Below the pieces are notes generated by a model. The model had not been told where the DNA came from and did no database searches. It worked only from the letters and a program-made list of their open reading frames with translations. DNA of 49,774 nt, taken from Bacteroidota bacterium (GTDB lineage: Bacteria > Bacteroidota > Bacteroidia > Palsa-948). The position numbers and the translations under genes were made by a program. This document shows positions 23,698 through 33,277 of this stretch, piece by piece (position 1 is the stretch's first letter; each line of letters starts with the position of its first letter). The stretch spans positions 1 to 49,774 of the forward strand of contig JACRAL010000054.1 of NCBI GenBank assembly GCA_016213435.1, given 5' to 3'.

Positions 23698-25737
23698 TTA
23701 CCTCTTCAATTTAGGATTCATCTTCTGCGCAATCTGAAAATACTTATCTGCATTTGCTTTGTCACCCATGTTTTGATATGTGATGGCTATAAAAAAGTAC
23801 GCGTTCGCATTGTCAGGAGCGTAATAAATTACATTGTTAAAACTGGCAATGGCATTGTTGTAATCCTTCATCGTTCCACACACACTGCCAAGGTTCATAT
23901 GAGCATCAACAAATCTTGGATCGATCTGAAGCGCCTGCTGAAATTTTTCCTTTGCTTCAGGATATTTTCCCCACTCAAAATAAACACTGCCGATATTATT
24001 CAGCGTGATAGCATCCGAAGGTTTTAGTTCTGCCGCCTTATTGTAATTCTCAATCGCCTTTCCATAATTTTTCATTTTATAATAAGCAACCCCCATTTCA
24101 GTATGTGCTCCGGAGAAGGCTGGAAGAATCTTCACTGCTTTTTCCAATTCACGGATTCCTTCTTCATATATCTTTTTCCTTTTCTCAGTATCCTGCTCGG
24201 CATCTGCTGACACCTTCACAAGTTCCAGCCCGAGATAATAATGCGCCTTCACGCTGTTCGGAACAACAGTTACATCGTGAGAGTAAAGGGTGTAGTTGTC
24301 TTTCCAGTCAGCATTGCGGGAATAGGTTTTGTAAGCAAAGAGAGAAATGACGATAAATAAAATAACGCCCCGACCTGTTCCGAAGGGATCCCTTCGGGAA
24401 AGGGCGAAAGAGCGAATATCATTGCTCCCTTTAGGGCTGGAGCAAAACAACACCGCCACGCAAATACAAAATCCCAAAGACGGAAAGTATATTAATCTGT
24501 CCCCCATGGAAGTTCCGATAATGAGCGCTAAGTTTGAGAAAAGAAAAATCGTTATCAGAAAAAATAAAACTCCAAAAGCAAGTATCGGCTGTACCTCCCC
24601 CTTATAAAGGAGGTTATGGGGACTCCTTTTGAATGTTCTGTAAAGTACAAATGCAACATAACTTCCAATCACAACATAAAACAACAAGGATGCAATCGAA
24701 AAAATATCTCCCATTGATACAATCGGGATCTGATTGAAAGAGTAATCATACGAAAGAGGGTGAGGAAAAATTAGTTTCAGCACATATAATCCCAGTATGT
24801 AAAATGCAGTCCCCATATGTGTGCTGAAAGTTTTTGCACCGGCAATGACATTATCCGCCACTGACACTCCTTCATTCGCCATTGCTCCCTGAAGAACAGA
24901 ATGCCGTATAAGTAAATAGATTATTGCCATTACAAGAAAAAATGAAGTGATAGATATATTTTTCTTTATCGAAACAGAAGAGAAAAAGTGTAACGATAGC
25001 GGAAGTAATGCCAAAAAAGTAATGGATGTCTCCTTGGAGAGCAGAGAAAGAAAATAAGTACTCATCCCAAAAAATAAAAATCTTTTCTTACTGCTTTCTA
25101 AAAAACGAAACACAAACAGAAAACTGCAAATCACAAATAAAAAACATAGGATTTCATCCCTGCTTTTAATATTTGCCACTACTTCAACGTGAAGAGGATG
25201 TACGATGAAAAGAAGCGAAGTGATGAAAGCAATGACCTCACCGGCCCATCCCGACCTCCCCAAGGGGGAGGAGATCACGCGTGTTGCTCCCTCCCTTTGG
25301 GAGGGCTGGGGTGGGCAGAAAAATTTACACAATATTAGAAAAAGTAAAAACCCGGTAATTCCATACAACACCACATTCACAAAATGGCTTATGCCTGGTT
25401 TGTCAGGAAAATAATTCCATTCTATGGCAAAAGTCGCAAGTGAAAGCGGACGATATAAACCGTCTTTAACAGAAAGATAACCCTCACGATAAGATGTTTT
25501 AAAAATTTCAGGAATGGCATGAATGCCCTGACGTACAATATTATTTTCTTTTACAGCAGAAAAATCATCCAACACATAGCCATGAGAAAACGTATTTGAA
25601 TAAAGAAGAAATCCAAAAATACCAACGATGAGTGCAAGTATTAATCTTCGTTTTCTATCAGAAGCAGATTGCTGTTGTTTCCCCCTTGTAAAGGAGGGCA
25701 GGGAGGATTTGACTTTTGCTTTTTGTTTTGCTTTCAT
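23698..25737 (-). CDS. GT-C-like membrane protein with C-terminal TPRs
   Basis: The 679 residues have an N-terminal multi-spanning region (about 10 helices) and four TPRs at the C-terminus (about 540-679: SGAHTEMGVAYYKMKNYGKA, ALQIDPRFVDAHMNLGS and others). The first outer loop has NTFSHGYVLDDFSAVKENN; the paired Asp after a hydrophobic helix is the acceptor/donor-site signature of GT-C sugar transferases of the TMTC type. HPLHVEVVANIKSRDEIL is another family segment. Four repeat-derived stretches sit in frame (about residues 10-19, 141-166, 372-382, 433-458), all outside the conserved blocks, in the N-terminus or interhelix loops. An O-mannosyl-type transferase acting at the inner membrane is the likely role; sugar and acceptor are unknown. 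Confidence 0.82.
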   Translation of the reverse strand: MKAKQKAKVKSSLPSFTRGKQQQSASDRKRRLILALIVGIFGFLLYSNTFSHGYVLDDFSAVKENNIVRQGIHAIPEIFKTSYREGYLSVKDGLYRPLSLATFAIEWNYFPDKPGISHFVNVVLYGITGFLLFLILCKFFCPPQPSQREGATRVISSPLGRSGWAGEVIAFITSLLFIVHPLHVEVVANIKSRDEILCFLFVICSFLFVFRFLESSKKRFLFFGMSTYFLSLLSKETSITFLALLPLSLHFFSSVSIKKNISITSFFLVMAIIYLLIRHSVLQGAMANEGVSVADNVIAGAKTFSTHMGTAFYILGLYVLKLIFPHPLSYDYSFNQIPIVSMGDIFSIASLLFYVVIGSYVAFVLYRTFKRSPHNLLYKGEVQPILAFGVLFFLITIFLFSNLALIIGTSMGDRLIYFPSLGFCICVAVLFCSSPKGSNDIRSFALSRRDPFGTGRGVILFIVISLFAYKTYSRNADWKDNYTLYSHDVTVVPNSVKAHYYLGLELVKVSADAEQDTEKRKKIYEEGIRELEKAVKILPAFSGAHTEMGVAYYKMKNYGKAIENYNKAAELKPSDAITLNNIGSVYFEWGKYPEAKEKFQQALQIDPRFVDAHMNLGSVCGTMKDYNNAIASFNNVIYYAPDNANAYFFIAITYQNMGDKANADKYFQIAQKMNPKLKR
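24366..24440. repeat. Palindromic elements in frame in the GT-C/TPR gene (copy 1)
   Basis: It includes the perfect 18-bp palindrome CCGAAGGGATCCCTTCGG (24380-24397) with GGGAAAGGGCG beside it, and a second hairpin GCTCCCTTTAGGGCTGGAGC (24424-24443 approx.). It encodes the SSPKGSNDIRS to RRDPFGTGRG stretch between two membrane helices. Confidence 0.8.
24593..24623. repeat. Palindromic element in frame in the GT-C/TPR gene (copy 2)
   Basis: ACCTCC and GGAGGT arms around CCCTTATAAA, followed by TATGGGGAC, the reverse-oriented tail. It encodes FKRSPHNLLYKGEVQP in a loop. Confidence 0.75.
25243..25318. repeat. Head-to-head pair of palindromic elements in frame in the GT-C/TPR gene (copy 3)
   Basis: The left element starts GGCCCATCCCGACCTCCCC then AAGGGGGAGG; the right starts GCTCCCTCCC then TTTGGGAGGGCTGGGGTGGG. 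Same architecture as the intergenic pair at 23604-23695, but translated (CPPQPSQREGATRVISSPLG and on) in a loop between two membrane helices. Confidence 0.88.
25681..25709. repeat. Palindromic element in frame in the GT-C/TPR gene (copy 4)
   Basis: CCCCCTTGTAAAGGAGGGCA then GGGAGGAT: CCTT/AAGG core arms with the tail on the right. It encodes residues about 10-19 (SSLPSFTRGK). Confidence 0.75.
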
Positions 25738-25750
25738 GGAGAAAAGACAA

Positions 25751-25779
25751 AACGAAAGTACGAAATTCGTATATTCGTT
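25751..25779. repeat. ACGAA-type palindrome in the divergent intergenic region
   Basis: AACGAA..TACGAA and TTCGTA..TTCGTT arms around a single A. It lies between the starts of the GT-C/TPR gene (25737) and the phosphoribosyltransferase gene (25796), so it overlaps both promoter regions. Related to 7047-7110 and 34775-34825. Confidence 0.6.
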
Positions 25780-25795
25780 CCTTCAACAGATCATC

Positions 25796-26305
25796 ATGCC
25801 AAATTCAAAGACACTCATACTCAGCAACCGGCAAATCCAGCAGCGCATTGACCGGATCGCTTACCAGATATACGAAAATAATTATCAGGAAAAAGAAATT
25901 GTTGTAGCCGGAATTTCAAAAAATGGATACACGCTTGCGGAAAGAATATCGGAGAAAGTGAAGGAAATATCCCCGATAAAAGTAAAACTGGCAGAGGTTA
26001 GCATGAATAAAAAAGATCCTCTTTCCGAAAAAGTAAAAGTAAATCTTCCTGAAAAGGAATTGAAGGACAAAGTTGTAATTGTGGTGGACGATGTTTTGGA
26101 ATCTGGAAGAACAATAATGTATGGCATTGCTCCTTTTTTGAAAGCTTCTGTCAAGCGGCTGATAACCGTTGTACTTGTTGACCGCGATCATCGCTCGTAT
26201 CCCATCAAAGCGGATTTTGTGGGCATCTCGCTTGCCACCACCATGCAGGAACATATTTCCGTTGAACTGAACGGAGGAAAAAACGATGCTGTTTACCTCA
26301 TGTAA
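25796..26305 (+). CDS. Phosphoribosyltransferase family protein (PyrR-like)
   Basis: Type I PRT fold. I place the start at ATG 25796 ([20 protein letters not shown]), giving 169 residues; the longer upstream frame crosses the divergent gene. The PRPP-binding motif [14 protein letters not shown] is at about 96-109, with the flexible-loop region [20 protein letters not shown] and the end [18 protein letters not shown]. The closest common type in Bacteroidota is PyrR-like uracil phosphoribosyltransferase/attenuator, but the nucleobase cannot be read from the sequence. Its TAA overlaps the next ATG (TAATG), indicating translational coupling with the copper ATPase, an unusual pairing. Confidence 0.88.
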   Translation: MPNSKTLILSNRQIQQRIDRIAYQIYENNYQEKEIVVAGISKNGYTLAERISEKVKEISPIKVKLAEVSMNKKDPLSEKVKVNLPEKELKDKVVIVVDDVLESGRTIMYGIAPFLKASVKRLITVVLVDRDHRSYPIKADFVGISLATTMQEHISVELNGGKNDAVYLM

Positions 26306-28470
26306 TGGAACCTCATTCCCATCATCCTCACGAAGAAGACACACAGGTTGTGCTGAATGTGGAAGGAATGACCTGCGCACATTGCGCAATGACCATCTCA
26401 AAAGTCATAGAAAATAATGGGGCGGAACATGCAAATGTAAATTTTGCTACAGGTGAAGCCCGCTTTTCTCTCGGCAATAAAGAAGAGTTAAAAACAATTG
26501 TAGAAGGAATTACAAAAGCAGGGTACAAAGTAATAAGCCAGAAAGAAAGCGAAGCGCATACCCACGGCCTGTCATCCTTAGAAAAAAAATTCCTTTTTAC
26601 ACTTCCCTTTACCGTTGTGCTTTTCTTTTCGCACATGATTTTTTCGCATGATTTTATTTTAAACTCTCCACTGCTTCAACTTGCTATTTGCCTTCCTGTT
26701 TTTATTGTCGGATGTATGTATTTTGGAAAGAGTGCATGGAACTCGCTGAAATTATTCTCGCCAAACATGGATGTGCTGATCATGATGGGTTCTGGAGCCG
26801 CTTTTGTGTACAGCATTGCAGGAACAACACTTTTCTACGGAACGCATGAAGCGCACAATTATATTTTTTACGAAACTGCTGCTACAATCATTTCACTTGT
26901 ACTGCTTGGAAATGTAATAGAACATCGTTCCGTGAAACAAACCACAAGTGCTATTTCTGAACTAACCAAACTGCAAAGCACTATTGCAAAAAAAATAATT
27001 CTTGTTGATGGAAAAGAACTAATGGAGGAGGTTTCCGCAAAAGAAATTCTTGTTGGCGATATGCTGCTGGTGAATACAGGTGATAAAATTCCTGTGGATG
27101 GTTCTTTGATTTCAGGAAATATTTCTGTAGACGAATCAATGATCACGGGAGAAAGTATGCCGGTTGAAAAATCAAAAGGCGATACAGTTATTGGCGGAAC
27201 CATTTTGGTAAACGGCAGCATGAAAATGCTTGCAGAAAAAGTCGGGAAAGCAACTGTCCTTGCAAAGATCATCGAAATGGTGAAGAACGCCCAGCAATCT
27301 AAACCGGAAATTCAAAAACTGGGAGATAAAGTGAGTACTATTTTTGTCCCTGTTGTATTATGTATATCGATTGTTACATTTTTGATTTGTCATTTTGTTT
27401 TTGATATCTCTATTCAGAAAGCAATGATGAACAGCATTGCGGTATTGGTTATCTCCTGCCCTTGTGCTATGGGATTGGCAACTCCCACCGCAGTGATGGT
27501 GGGTATCGGTCGCGCAGCAAGGAACGGAATTCTCATCAAAGGAGGAAGTTCACTCGAGGAGTTTGCAAAAGTGCAAAGCATCGTGTTCGACAAAACCGGA
27601 ACATTGACAACAGGAGATTTTAAAATAAAAAATATTCAGTCGTTGAATGAAACTTCAAAAGATGAGATTGAATCCGTTCTTTTTTACCTGGAACAACGAT
27701 CTTCTCATCCTATTGCGAAATCTATTATTCAAGAATTGAAAAATAAAAATCATTTGCCGATTTCTTTTTCTGAAATAAAAGAAATAAAAGGGTTGGGAAT
27801 GGAAGGAAAAAACAGTGACGGCAATTATTTTAAAGTAGGTTCCTACAGAATCGCTTCAGAAGTTACGACCGATTCTTCGCATACATTATATGTTCTAAAA
27901 AATAATCTTCTCATTGGTTTCGTGGATATGGAAGATGAAATTAAAACCCATGCGAAGGAAACAATTTCTTTTTTAAAATCTCAGAACATTACTCCTGTTA
28001 TGTTAAGTGGTGATACGAAAAAGAGATGCGAAGAAATTGCAAGTCAACTTCGTATTTCTGAAATTTACAGCGAACAACTTCCTGATCAGAAACTAAACCT
28101 GATAGATTCCTTTTCTAAAAAAGGACATGTTGCCATGGTGGGAGACGGTATCAACGATGCTCCGGCACTTGCAAAAGCATCGGTTGGCATTTCTATTGGC
28201 AACGCAACACAGGTTGCCATTCATTCTTCTCAAATTGTTTTGCTGAAGGAAAAAGACCTCGCACAGTTGCAAACTGCCTACCTGATTAGCAAGCACACGT
28301 TGAAAACAATAAAACAAAATCTTTTTTGGGCGTTTTTTTATAATGTGGTTGCCATTCCGATCGCAGCTGCCGGATATTTAAGTCCCATGATTGGCGCTCT
28401 TACAATGGCTTTTTCAGATGTGATTGTCATAGGAAATTCCATACGATTAAGAACAAAAAAGCTTAACTAA
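26305..28470 (+). CDS. copA: Copper-translocating P1B-type ATPase
   Basis: Pumps Cu(I) out of the cytoplasm. The 721 residues begin with a His-rich leader (HSHHPHEE), one HMA domain with GMTCAHC (Cys 24 and 27), then eight membrane helices. The transport motif CPC is at about 385-387 ([13 protein letters not shown]), the phosphorylated Asp near 429 in DKTGTLT, the HP motif in SSHPIAKS, the TGES-type loop [12 protein letters not shown], and [13 protein letters not shown] near 613. All elements of a functional CopA are present, with one HMA domain rather than two. No copper regulator or chaperone gene is adjacent. The glycan genes start 2 bases after its stop. Confidence 0.95.
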   Translation: MEPHSHHPHEEDTQVVLNVEGMTCAHCAMTISKVIENNGAEHANVNFATGEARFSLGNKEELKTIVEGITKAGYKVISQKESEAHTHGLSSLEKKFLFTLPFTVVLFFSHMIFSHDFILNSPLLQLAICLPVFIVGCMYFGKSAWNSLKLFSPNMDVLIMMGSGAAFVYSIAGTTLFYGTHEAHNYIFYETAATIISLVLLGNVIEHRSVKQTTSAISELTKLQSTIAKKIILVDGKELMEEVSAKEILVGDMLLVNTGDKIPVDGSLISGNISVDESMITGESMPVEKSKGDTVIGGTILVNGSMKMLAEKVGKATVLAKIIEMVKNAQQSKPEIQKLGDKVSTIFVPVVLCISIVTFLICHFVFDISIQKAMMNSIAVLVISCPCAMGLATPTAVMVGIGRAARNGILIKGGSSLEEFAKVQSIVFDKTGTLTTGDFKIKNIQSLNETSKDEIESVLFYLEQRSSHPIAKSIIQELKNKNHLPISFSEIKEIKGLGMEGKNSDGNYFKVGSYRIASEVTTDSSHTLYVLKNNLLIGFVDMEDEIKTHAKETISFLKSQNITPVMLSGDTKKRCEEIASQLRISEIYSEQLPDQKLNLIDSFSKKGHVAMVGDGINDAPALAKASVGISIGNATQVAIHSSQIVLLKEKDLAQLQTAYLISKHTLKTIKQNLFWAFFYNVVAIPIAAAGYLSPMIGALTMAFSDVIVIGNSIRLRTKKLN

Positions 28471-28472
28471 TA

Positions 28473-30059
28473 GTGCAGAGTTTATTTCAAGTACGCTTTC
28501 TGAAAGAAAAAGCATTGATCTTGTTTTTTTATTTCTTATTGGCTGCACTATTATCTCCTCATCATAAATATTATATTCATTTAGCGGATACGTTTCAATA
28601 CCTGACGATTGCTCAGGATTATTCTATGGGAGATTTTACAGAAGCCATAAACAGTTATTGGAACCCGTTATTTTCCTGGCTGTTGACAGGGTTTCTTAAA
28701 ATAGGAATTGAGCCCTTCTCTGCGATTCAGCTTTTACAGATTATCATTGGCGCGATTGCCCTGCTCGGAATTTTTGTCTTGATCCCGTTCAAAAAAGAAA
28801 ACAGAATTTTATTTTTACTGCTATGGCTTTCTTTTGCAATTCTTATTATATCCTTTGCCCTCCTGATGGCAAGTCCAGATCTGCTATTGCTGACAATTAG
28901 TATATGGTATCTTATTTCTATTTCTGACAAACATTTCTATTTTAATAATAAATATTCTTTTCTATTATTCGGATTAACAGATGCTTTGCTGTATTTTGCA
29001 AAAGGGGCTGGGTTTGTTTTTTTTCTCCTCTCATTTTCCCTTATTAACATACTTTTTATTATCAGGAAGGACTCTAATATTAAAAAAATCGCATCCAACT
29101 ATTTTTCTTCCATTGGCATCTTTTTAATTCTTTCCTCTTTCTGGATTATTCTGATAAGTCAAAAAGAAGGAAAACTTTTATTTTCTTCGACCCCGGAATA
29201 TAATTTTAATCTTATTGGTCCAGTTTCTAATCCAAGTGTATTGGGAGAACTGCACCATCCTTTTGAATGGAACGGACTAATTCCACCATTTCAGAAAAAC
29301 TCTCTCAATGCTTGGGAAGAACCACAAAAACTAACACTTAAAAATTGGTCACCGCTACATAGTGAGCAGGAGTTTTTTCATTACATAAAAATCATATTGA
29401 GAAATATATGGAGCTTACAATCCTATTATTTTGGTTTGGATGCGGGAACAGTGTTGCTTTTGGGAATATTATTTTTATGGATATATAGAAGAGATGAAAT
29501 AAAAAATATTCTTTCTAACAATATAATTCCAATAATCATTGCTGTTTCTTGCACGTTCCCTTATATATTTGTCCTGGTAACAGAAAGGTATATTTGGATA
29601 AACATTGTTATTCTTGGAATTATCGCGATTTCTGTTTTTAAAGAATTGTTACTAATCAGTAAGCATATTTCTATAGCATTTTTACTCATGTTCACTTTTT
29701 TAATTGCATATAAACCAGCGATAGAAATGCTGACCTTTCATGACGACTATACAAATATATTTTCCGAAAAAGAGAGCTTTGAAAAATATATTTCAGGCAA
29801 TACCGCTTCTGTACTTACAAGCGATGAAATCGGAGGAGAAAATTATACTAAATCTACCATCATAAATTATCTATCCCATGGAAAATACTTTGGAATGATT
29901 CCCGTTCCTGAACAAAACAAAAGCATGGGCAATGAATTAAAGAAATATCAAATAAAATATCTTTTGTCATGGAATGATGCATACACAATTTCCAATTCAT
30001 TGTATACAGAAGCAGTAACATTCCCCAAAAGCGGAGTAAAGGTTTATAAATTGAAATAA
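28473..30059 (+). CDS. GT-C family membrane glycosyltransferase (ArnT/PMT-like)
   Basis: The 528 residues are mostly membrane helices (about 10-12). The start is GTG at 28473, 2 bases after the copA stop. The first outer loop has HLADTFQYLTIAQDYSMGDF then NSYWNPLFSWLLTGFLK, the Asp-containing loop typical of polyprenyl-linked-sugar GT-C enzymes (ArnT, Pmt, GT83-like). A periplasmic C-terminal segment follows the last helix. It would transfer a lipid-linked sugar on the periplasmic side of the inner membrane. Its stop overlaps the GT4 start (TAATG), so it is coupled to that gene. AT-rich relative to copA. Confidence 0.85.
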   Translation: MQSLFQVRFLKEKALILFFYFLLAALLSPHHKYYIHLADTFQYLTIAQDYSMGDFTEAINSYWNPLFSWLLTGFLKIGIEPFSAIQLLQIIIGAIALLGIFVLIPFKKENRILFLLLWLSFAILIISFALLMASPDLLLLTISIWYLISISDKHFYFNNKYSFLLFGLTDALLYFAKGAGFVFFLLSFSLINILFIIRKDSNIKKIASNYFSSIGIFLILSSFWIILISQKEGKLLFSSTPEYNFNLIGPVSNPSVLGELHHPFEWNGLIPPFQKNSLNAWEEPQKLTLKNWSPLHSEQEFFHYIKIILRNIWSLQSYYFGLDAGTVLLLGILFLWIYRRDEIKNILSNNIIPIIIAVSCTFPYIFVLVTERYIWINIVILGIIAISVFKELLLISKHISIAFLLMFTFLIAYKPAIEMLTFHDDYTNIFSEKESFEKYISGNTASVLTSDEIGGENYTKSTIINYLSHGKYFGMIPVPEQNKSMGNELKKYQIKYLLSWNDAYTISNSLYTEAVTFPKSGVKVYKLK

Positions 30060-31243
30060 TGTCAGAAAGAAATAATCTGAAAATACTTTTTATCCCCAGG
30101 TGGTTTCCAAACAGAGTTAATCCGTTGAATGGAATTTTTATTCAGCGGCATGCCATTGCTGTTGCTAAAAAACATGAAGTAGCGGTTCTGTATGTGAATG
30201 CCGATCCGACTATGAAGAACAAGACGTATGATTCCGAATATTCAAAAGAGGATGGCATTGTGACTGTTCGTGCGTATTACAACAATTCATTTCCTGAAAT
30301 TCCGATCATTTCTTCTTTTGTAAAATTCTATCGTTATCTCCAATCATGCAGAAGAGGGGTAAAATTAATCAATGAAAAATTCGGCAAGCCGGATATCAGC
30401 CATATTCATGTTTTATCCAGAACTTTTTTTATTGCATTTTACTACAGCGCTTTTCACAAAATACCTTTTTTAATTTCAGAACAATGGTCAGGCTATTTTC
30501 CTGAAGACGGTGCATACAAAGGATTTTTTAAAAAACTGTTGACCAGAATAGCCATAAAACAAGCCTCTGCTGTTACCGCTGTGAGTGAAAGTTTGAAAAA
30601 AGCCATGCTTGTTCATGGTCTGAAAAATAATTATTTTATTATTCCTAATATTGTAAATACGCAGATGTTCTTCCCCTCTTTTCAGGAGCAGAAGAAAAAT
30701 AAAATTACCTTCATTCATGTTTCCAATCTTGATGACAGGGCAAAAAATATTTCAGGCATGATCAATGCCGTGAAGAAATTATCAGCGATAAGAAATGATT
30801 TTGAATTTCATATTGTTGGCGATGGGCCTGAAAGGAATAGATTTGAAGAAATATCACGAACAAACAATCTTTTGAACAGCATTGTATTTTTTCATGGATG
30901 GAAAAAATTAAGTGAAGTTGCAGAGATGATGAGAAAAGCGGATTTATTTATTTTGTTCAGCAACTACGAAACTATCTCATGCGTAATGCTGGAGTCTCTT
31001 GCAAGCGGAGTGCCTGTTATTGGCTCTTCCATTCCTGCACTCAAAGAATACGTGAAAGAAGGCATGGGATTGCTTGTCCCTCCGCGTGACGAGAATGCAC
31101 TGTGTGACGCGATGTTAAAAGCAATGGATAACATTGGATCTTTTGATAAGAAGAAAATGCATGATTATGCAAAAGATAATTTCAGCTATGAATCTGTGGC
31201 GGAGAAAATTGATACTGTATATCAATATATTTTAAAAAAATAA
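30059..31243 (+). CDS. Glycosyltransferase family 4
   Basis: Retaining, GT-B fold, cytoplasmic face. The 394 residues open with LKILFIPRWFPNRVNPLNGI, the GT4 N-terminal donor/acceptor loop. The C-terminal domain has FIHVSNLDDRAKNI, HIVGDGPERNRFEEI, and the E-x7-E nucleotide-sugar signature in FILFSNYETISCVMLESLAS (about 295-315) followed by GVPVIGSS. The sugar is unknown. Translationally coupled to the GT-C gene and 8 bases from asnB. Confidence 0.94.
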   Translation: MSERNNLKILFIPRWFPNRVNPLNGIFIQRHAIAVAKKHEVAVLYVNADPTMKNKTYDSEYSKEDGIVTVRAYYNNSFPEIPIISSFVKFYRYLQSCRRGVKLINEKFGKPDISHIHVLSRTFFIAFYYSAFHKIPFLISEQWSGYFPEDGAYKGFFKKLLTRIAIKQASAVTAVSESLKKAMLVHGLKNNYFIIPNIVNTQMFFPSFQEQKKNKITFIHVSNLDDRAKNISGMINAVKKLSAIRNDFEFHIVGDGPERNRFEEISRTNNLLNSIVFFHGWKKLSEVAEMMRKADLFILFSNYETISCVMLESLASGVPVIGSSIPALKEYVKEGMGLLVPPRDENALCDAMLKAMDNIGSFDKKKMHDYAKDNFSYESVAEKIDTVYQYILKK

Positions 31244-31251
31244 TTTAACAA

Positions 31252-33273
31252 ATGTGCGGCATTACAGGAATAATAGATCTGAGCGGAAAAATTGACGGCA
31301 TTCCCCGCCATATTTCTGCTATGACAGATGCCATTCGCCACAGAGGTCCGGATGGAGAAGGTTTTTTATTGATGAATGATGCCGAAATGGTTTCTGCCTC
31401 TGGAAAAGATACTCCCGAAAGCGTCATTAATTCTTCCTTCACTTATTCTCCGAAAAGTCCTGTAGGAACTGTTTCTATGGAGAATATTCAATTCGCACTC
31501 GGACACAGAAGATTGTCCATCATTGATGTTTCTGCTGCAGGGCATCAACCGATGTGCGATCCGGATAAAAAAATATGGATTGTTTTTAATGGAGAGATAT
31601 ACAATCATATTGAACTGAGAGAAGAACTTTCTCAGAAAGGATTTTCTTTCAACACACAAACAGATACAGAGGTAATTCTTCAATCCTATTTGCACTGGGG
31701 AGAAGATTGCGTGAATCACTTTAATGGAATGTGGGCATTGGTAATTTACGATTCCAGAAAAAATATTCTTTTCGGTTCGCGCGACAGGGTGGGCGTAAAA
31801 CCATTTTACTACTACATGGATTCAACGGTTTTGGCTTTCGCTTCGGAACAGAAAGCTCTATTGAAACTTCCCTTTGTTAAATCAGGAATTAATCTGAAAG
31901 CCGTTTCCGAATTTTTAGTGGGCGATATTCAGTATATCGAACGAGGAGAAGAAAACATGTTCAAAAATATTTTTGAAATCCTTCCGGCTCATAATTTCAG
32001 GATTGATCTTAAAACGAAATCGTTTCAAAAGTGGAGTTACTATACGCTGAAGACAAACACTTCTTTTTCCGATTACGATGAAACAGCATTTGAACAATAT
32101 AGAGATGAAACAGAAAAACTCCTGGTCAATTCTGTAAAACTTCGATTGCGTTCCGATGTGCCGGTTGGCTCTTGCCTGAGCGGAGGAATTGACAGTTCTG
32201 CCATTGTGAGCATCATGGGAAGTCTGGCAGGTGGCGGACACAAAATAAATCTTGGAGGCAAACTGAAAGTATTCACACTTTCATTTGATGATCCGGCAAT
32301 TGATGAAAGCAAATGGGCAAAACAGGTAGTGGATCAGACACAGGCAGAATGGCATCGCGTCAGTCCAACCGGAAATGATCTATTGAGAGATTTTAGTGAT
32401 CTGAATTACGCGCAGGATATTCCAATCTGTTCCACGGGAACCTATGGGCAGTTTCAACTCATGCGCAGAGCGAAAGAAACGGGAATCAAAGTAATCCTTG
32501 ACGGACAAGGAGGCGATGAATTATTTGGCGGCTATCCTTCTCACTCCATGGTTTTCTGGAAAGAGCTTTTACGAAAAGGAAGAATCGGGAAATTCCTTGA
32601 CGAAACTTCTTATGATGGAAAAATGTTTTTCAATCTCAAGCAGATCGCCAAGGATTTTTCAAAAAGAGAATTTGTTTCCTTAGTTCCAAACTCCCTGCAA
32701 AAATCATTTTACAGATCATATTTCAAACAGAATGAGTTTGTAAATGAAGAGATCATTCATGAATTTATCCGTTCCGGAGGAATAAAATCTGAATTAGAAG
32801 TCAACAAGTCTTCATCTCTGAACGAAGCGCTGCTGAAAGATTTCACAAACACACGACTGAAAATGTATCTGAAATATGAAGACCGATCCTCCATGTGGCA
32901 TTCCATCGAGGCGCGTACTCCTTTTGCAGACGATTATACACTTGTTGAATATGTTTGCGGAATTCCGGGTACGTATAAAATTCACAACGGAGTTAATAAA
33001 TACCTGTTGCGGGAGGCCATGCGCAATTTCCTGCCGAAACAAATCAAGGAGAGAAAAGATAAACTCGGCTTTGTAACTCCCATCGAAACATGGGTGAAAC
33101 AGATACAAAACCAATGCATGGATTATTTTGATGATTCATTGAATGAATTCATGGATGTGAAAAACATAAAACAAAACCCCGATAAATTCTTCTCCATGTC
33201 AAACCATGCGGATGGAGTACGGGTGTTCAGGATGATTAGCTTTGCTGTATGGAAAAAGATCTTTAATCTTTGA
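31252..33273 (+). CDS. asnB: Asparagine synthase (glutamine-hydrolysing)
   Basis: AsnB makes asparagine from aspartate using glutamine; members inside glycan clusters often amidate sugar acids or peptides instead. The 673 residues start MCGITGI, so the N-terminal nucleophile Cys 2 is present, with GHRRLSIIDVSAAGHQPM and FNGEIYNHIELRE of the class II glutaminase. The synthase domain has the PP-loop SCLSGGIDSSAIVS near 310 and LDGQGGDELFGGYPSH. It is longer than E. coli AsnB (554), like many glycan-locus paralogues. It lies between GT4 and GT2 genes and overlaps the upstream extension of the GT2 frame, not the GT2 start itself. Confidence 0.92.
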   Translation: MCGITGIIDLSGKIDGIPRHISAMTDAIRHRGPDGEGFLLMNDAEMVSASGKDTPESVINSSFTYSPKSPVGTVSMENIQFALGHRRLSIIDVSAAGHQPMCDPDKKIWIVFNGEIYNHIELREELSQKGFSFNTQTDTEVILQSYLHWGEDCVNHFNGMWALVIYDSRKNILFGSRDRVGVKPFYYYMDSTVLAFASEQKALLKLPFVKSGINLKAVSEFLVGDIQYIERGEENMFKNIFEILPAHNFRIDLKTKSFQKWSYYTLKTNTSFSDYDETAFEQYRDETEKLLVNSVKLRLRSDVPVGSCLSGGIDSSAIVSIMGSLAGGGHKINLGGKLKVFTLSFDDPAIDESKWAKQVVDQTQAEWHRVSPTGNDLLRDFSDLNYAQDIPICSTGTYGQFQLMRRAKETGIKVILDGQGGDELFGGYPSHSMVFWKELLRKGRIGKFLDETSYDGKMFFNLKQIAKDFSKREFVSLVPNSLQKSFYRSYFKQNEFVNEEIIHEFIRSGGIKSELEVNKSSSLNEALLKDFTNTRLKMYLKYEDRSSMWHSIEARTPFADDYTLVEYVCGIPGTYKIHNGVNKYLLREAMRNFLPKQIKERKDKLGFVTPIETWVKQIQNQCMDYFDDSLNEFMDVKNIKQNPDKFFSMSNHADGVRVFRMISFAVWKKIFNL

Positions 33274-33277
33274 CGGC

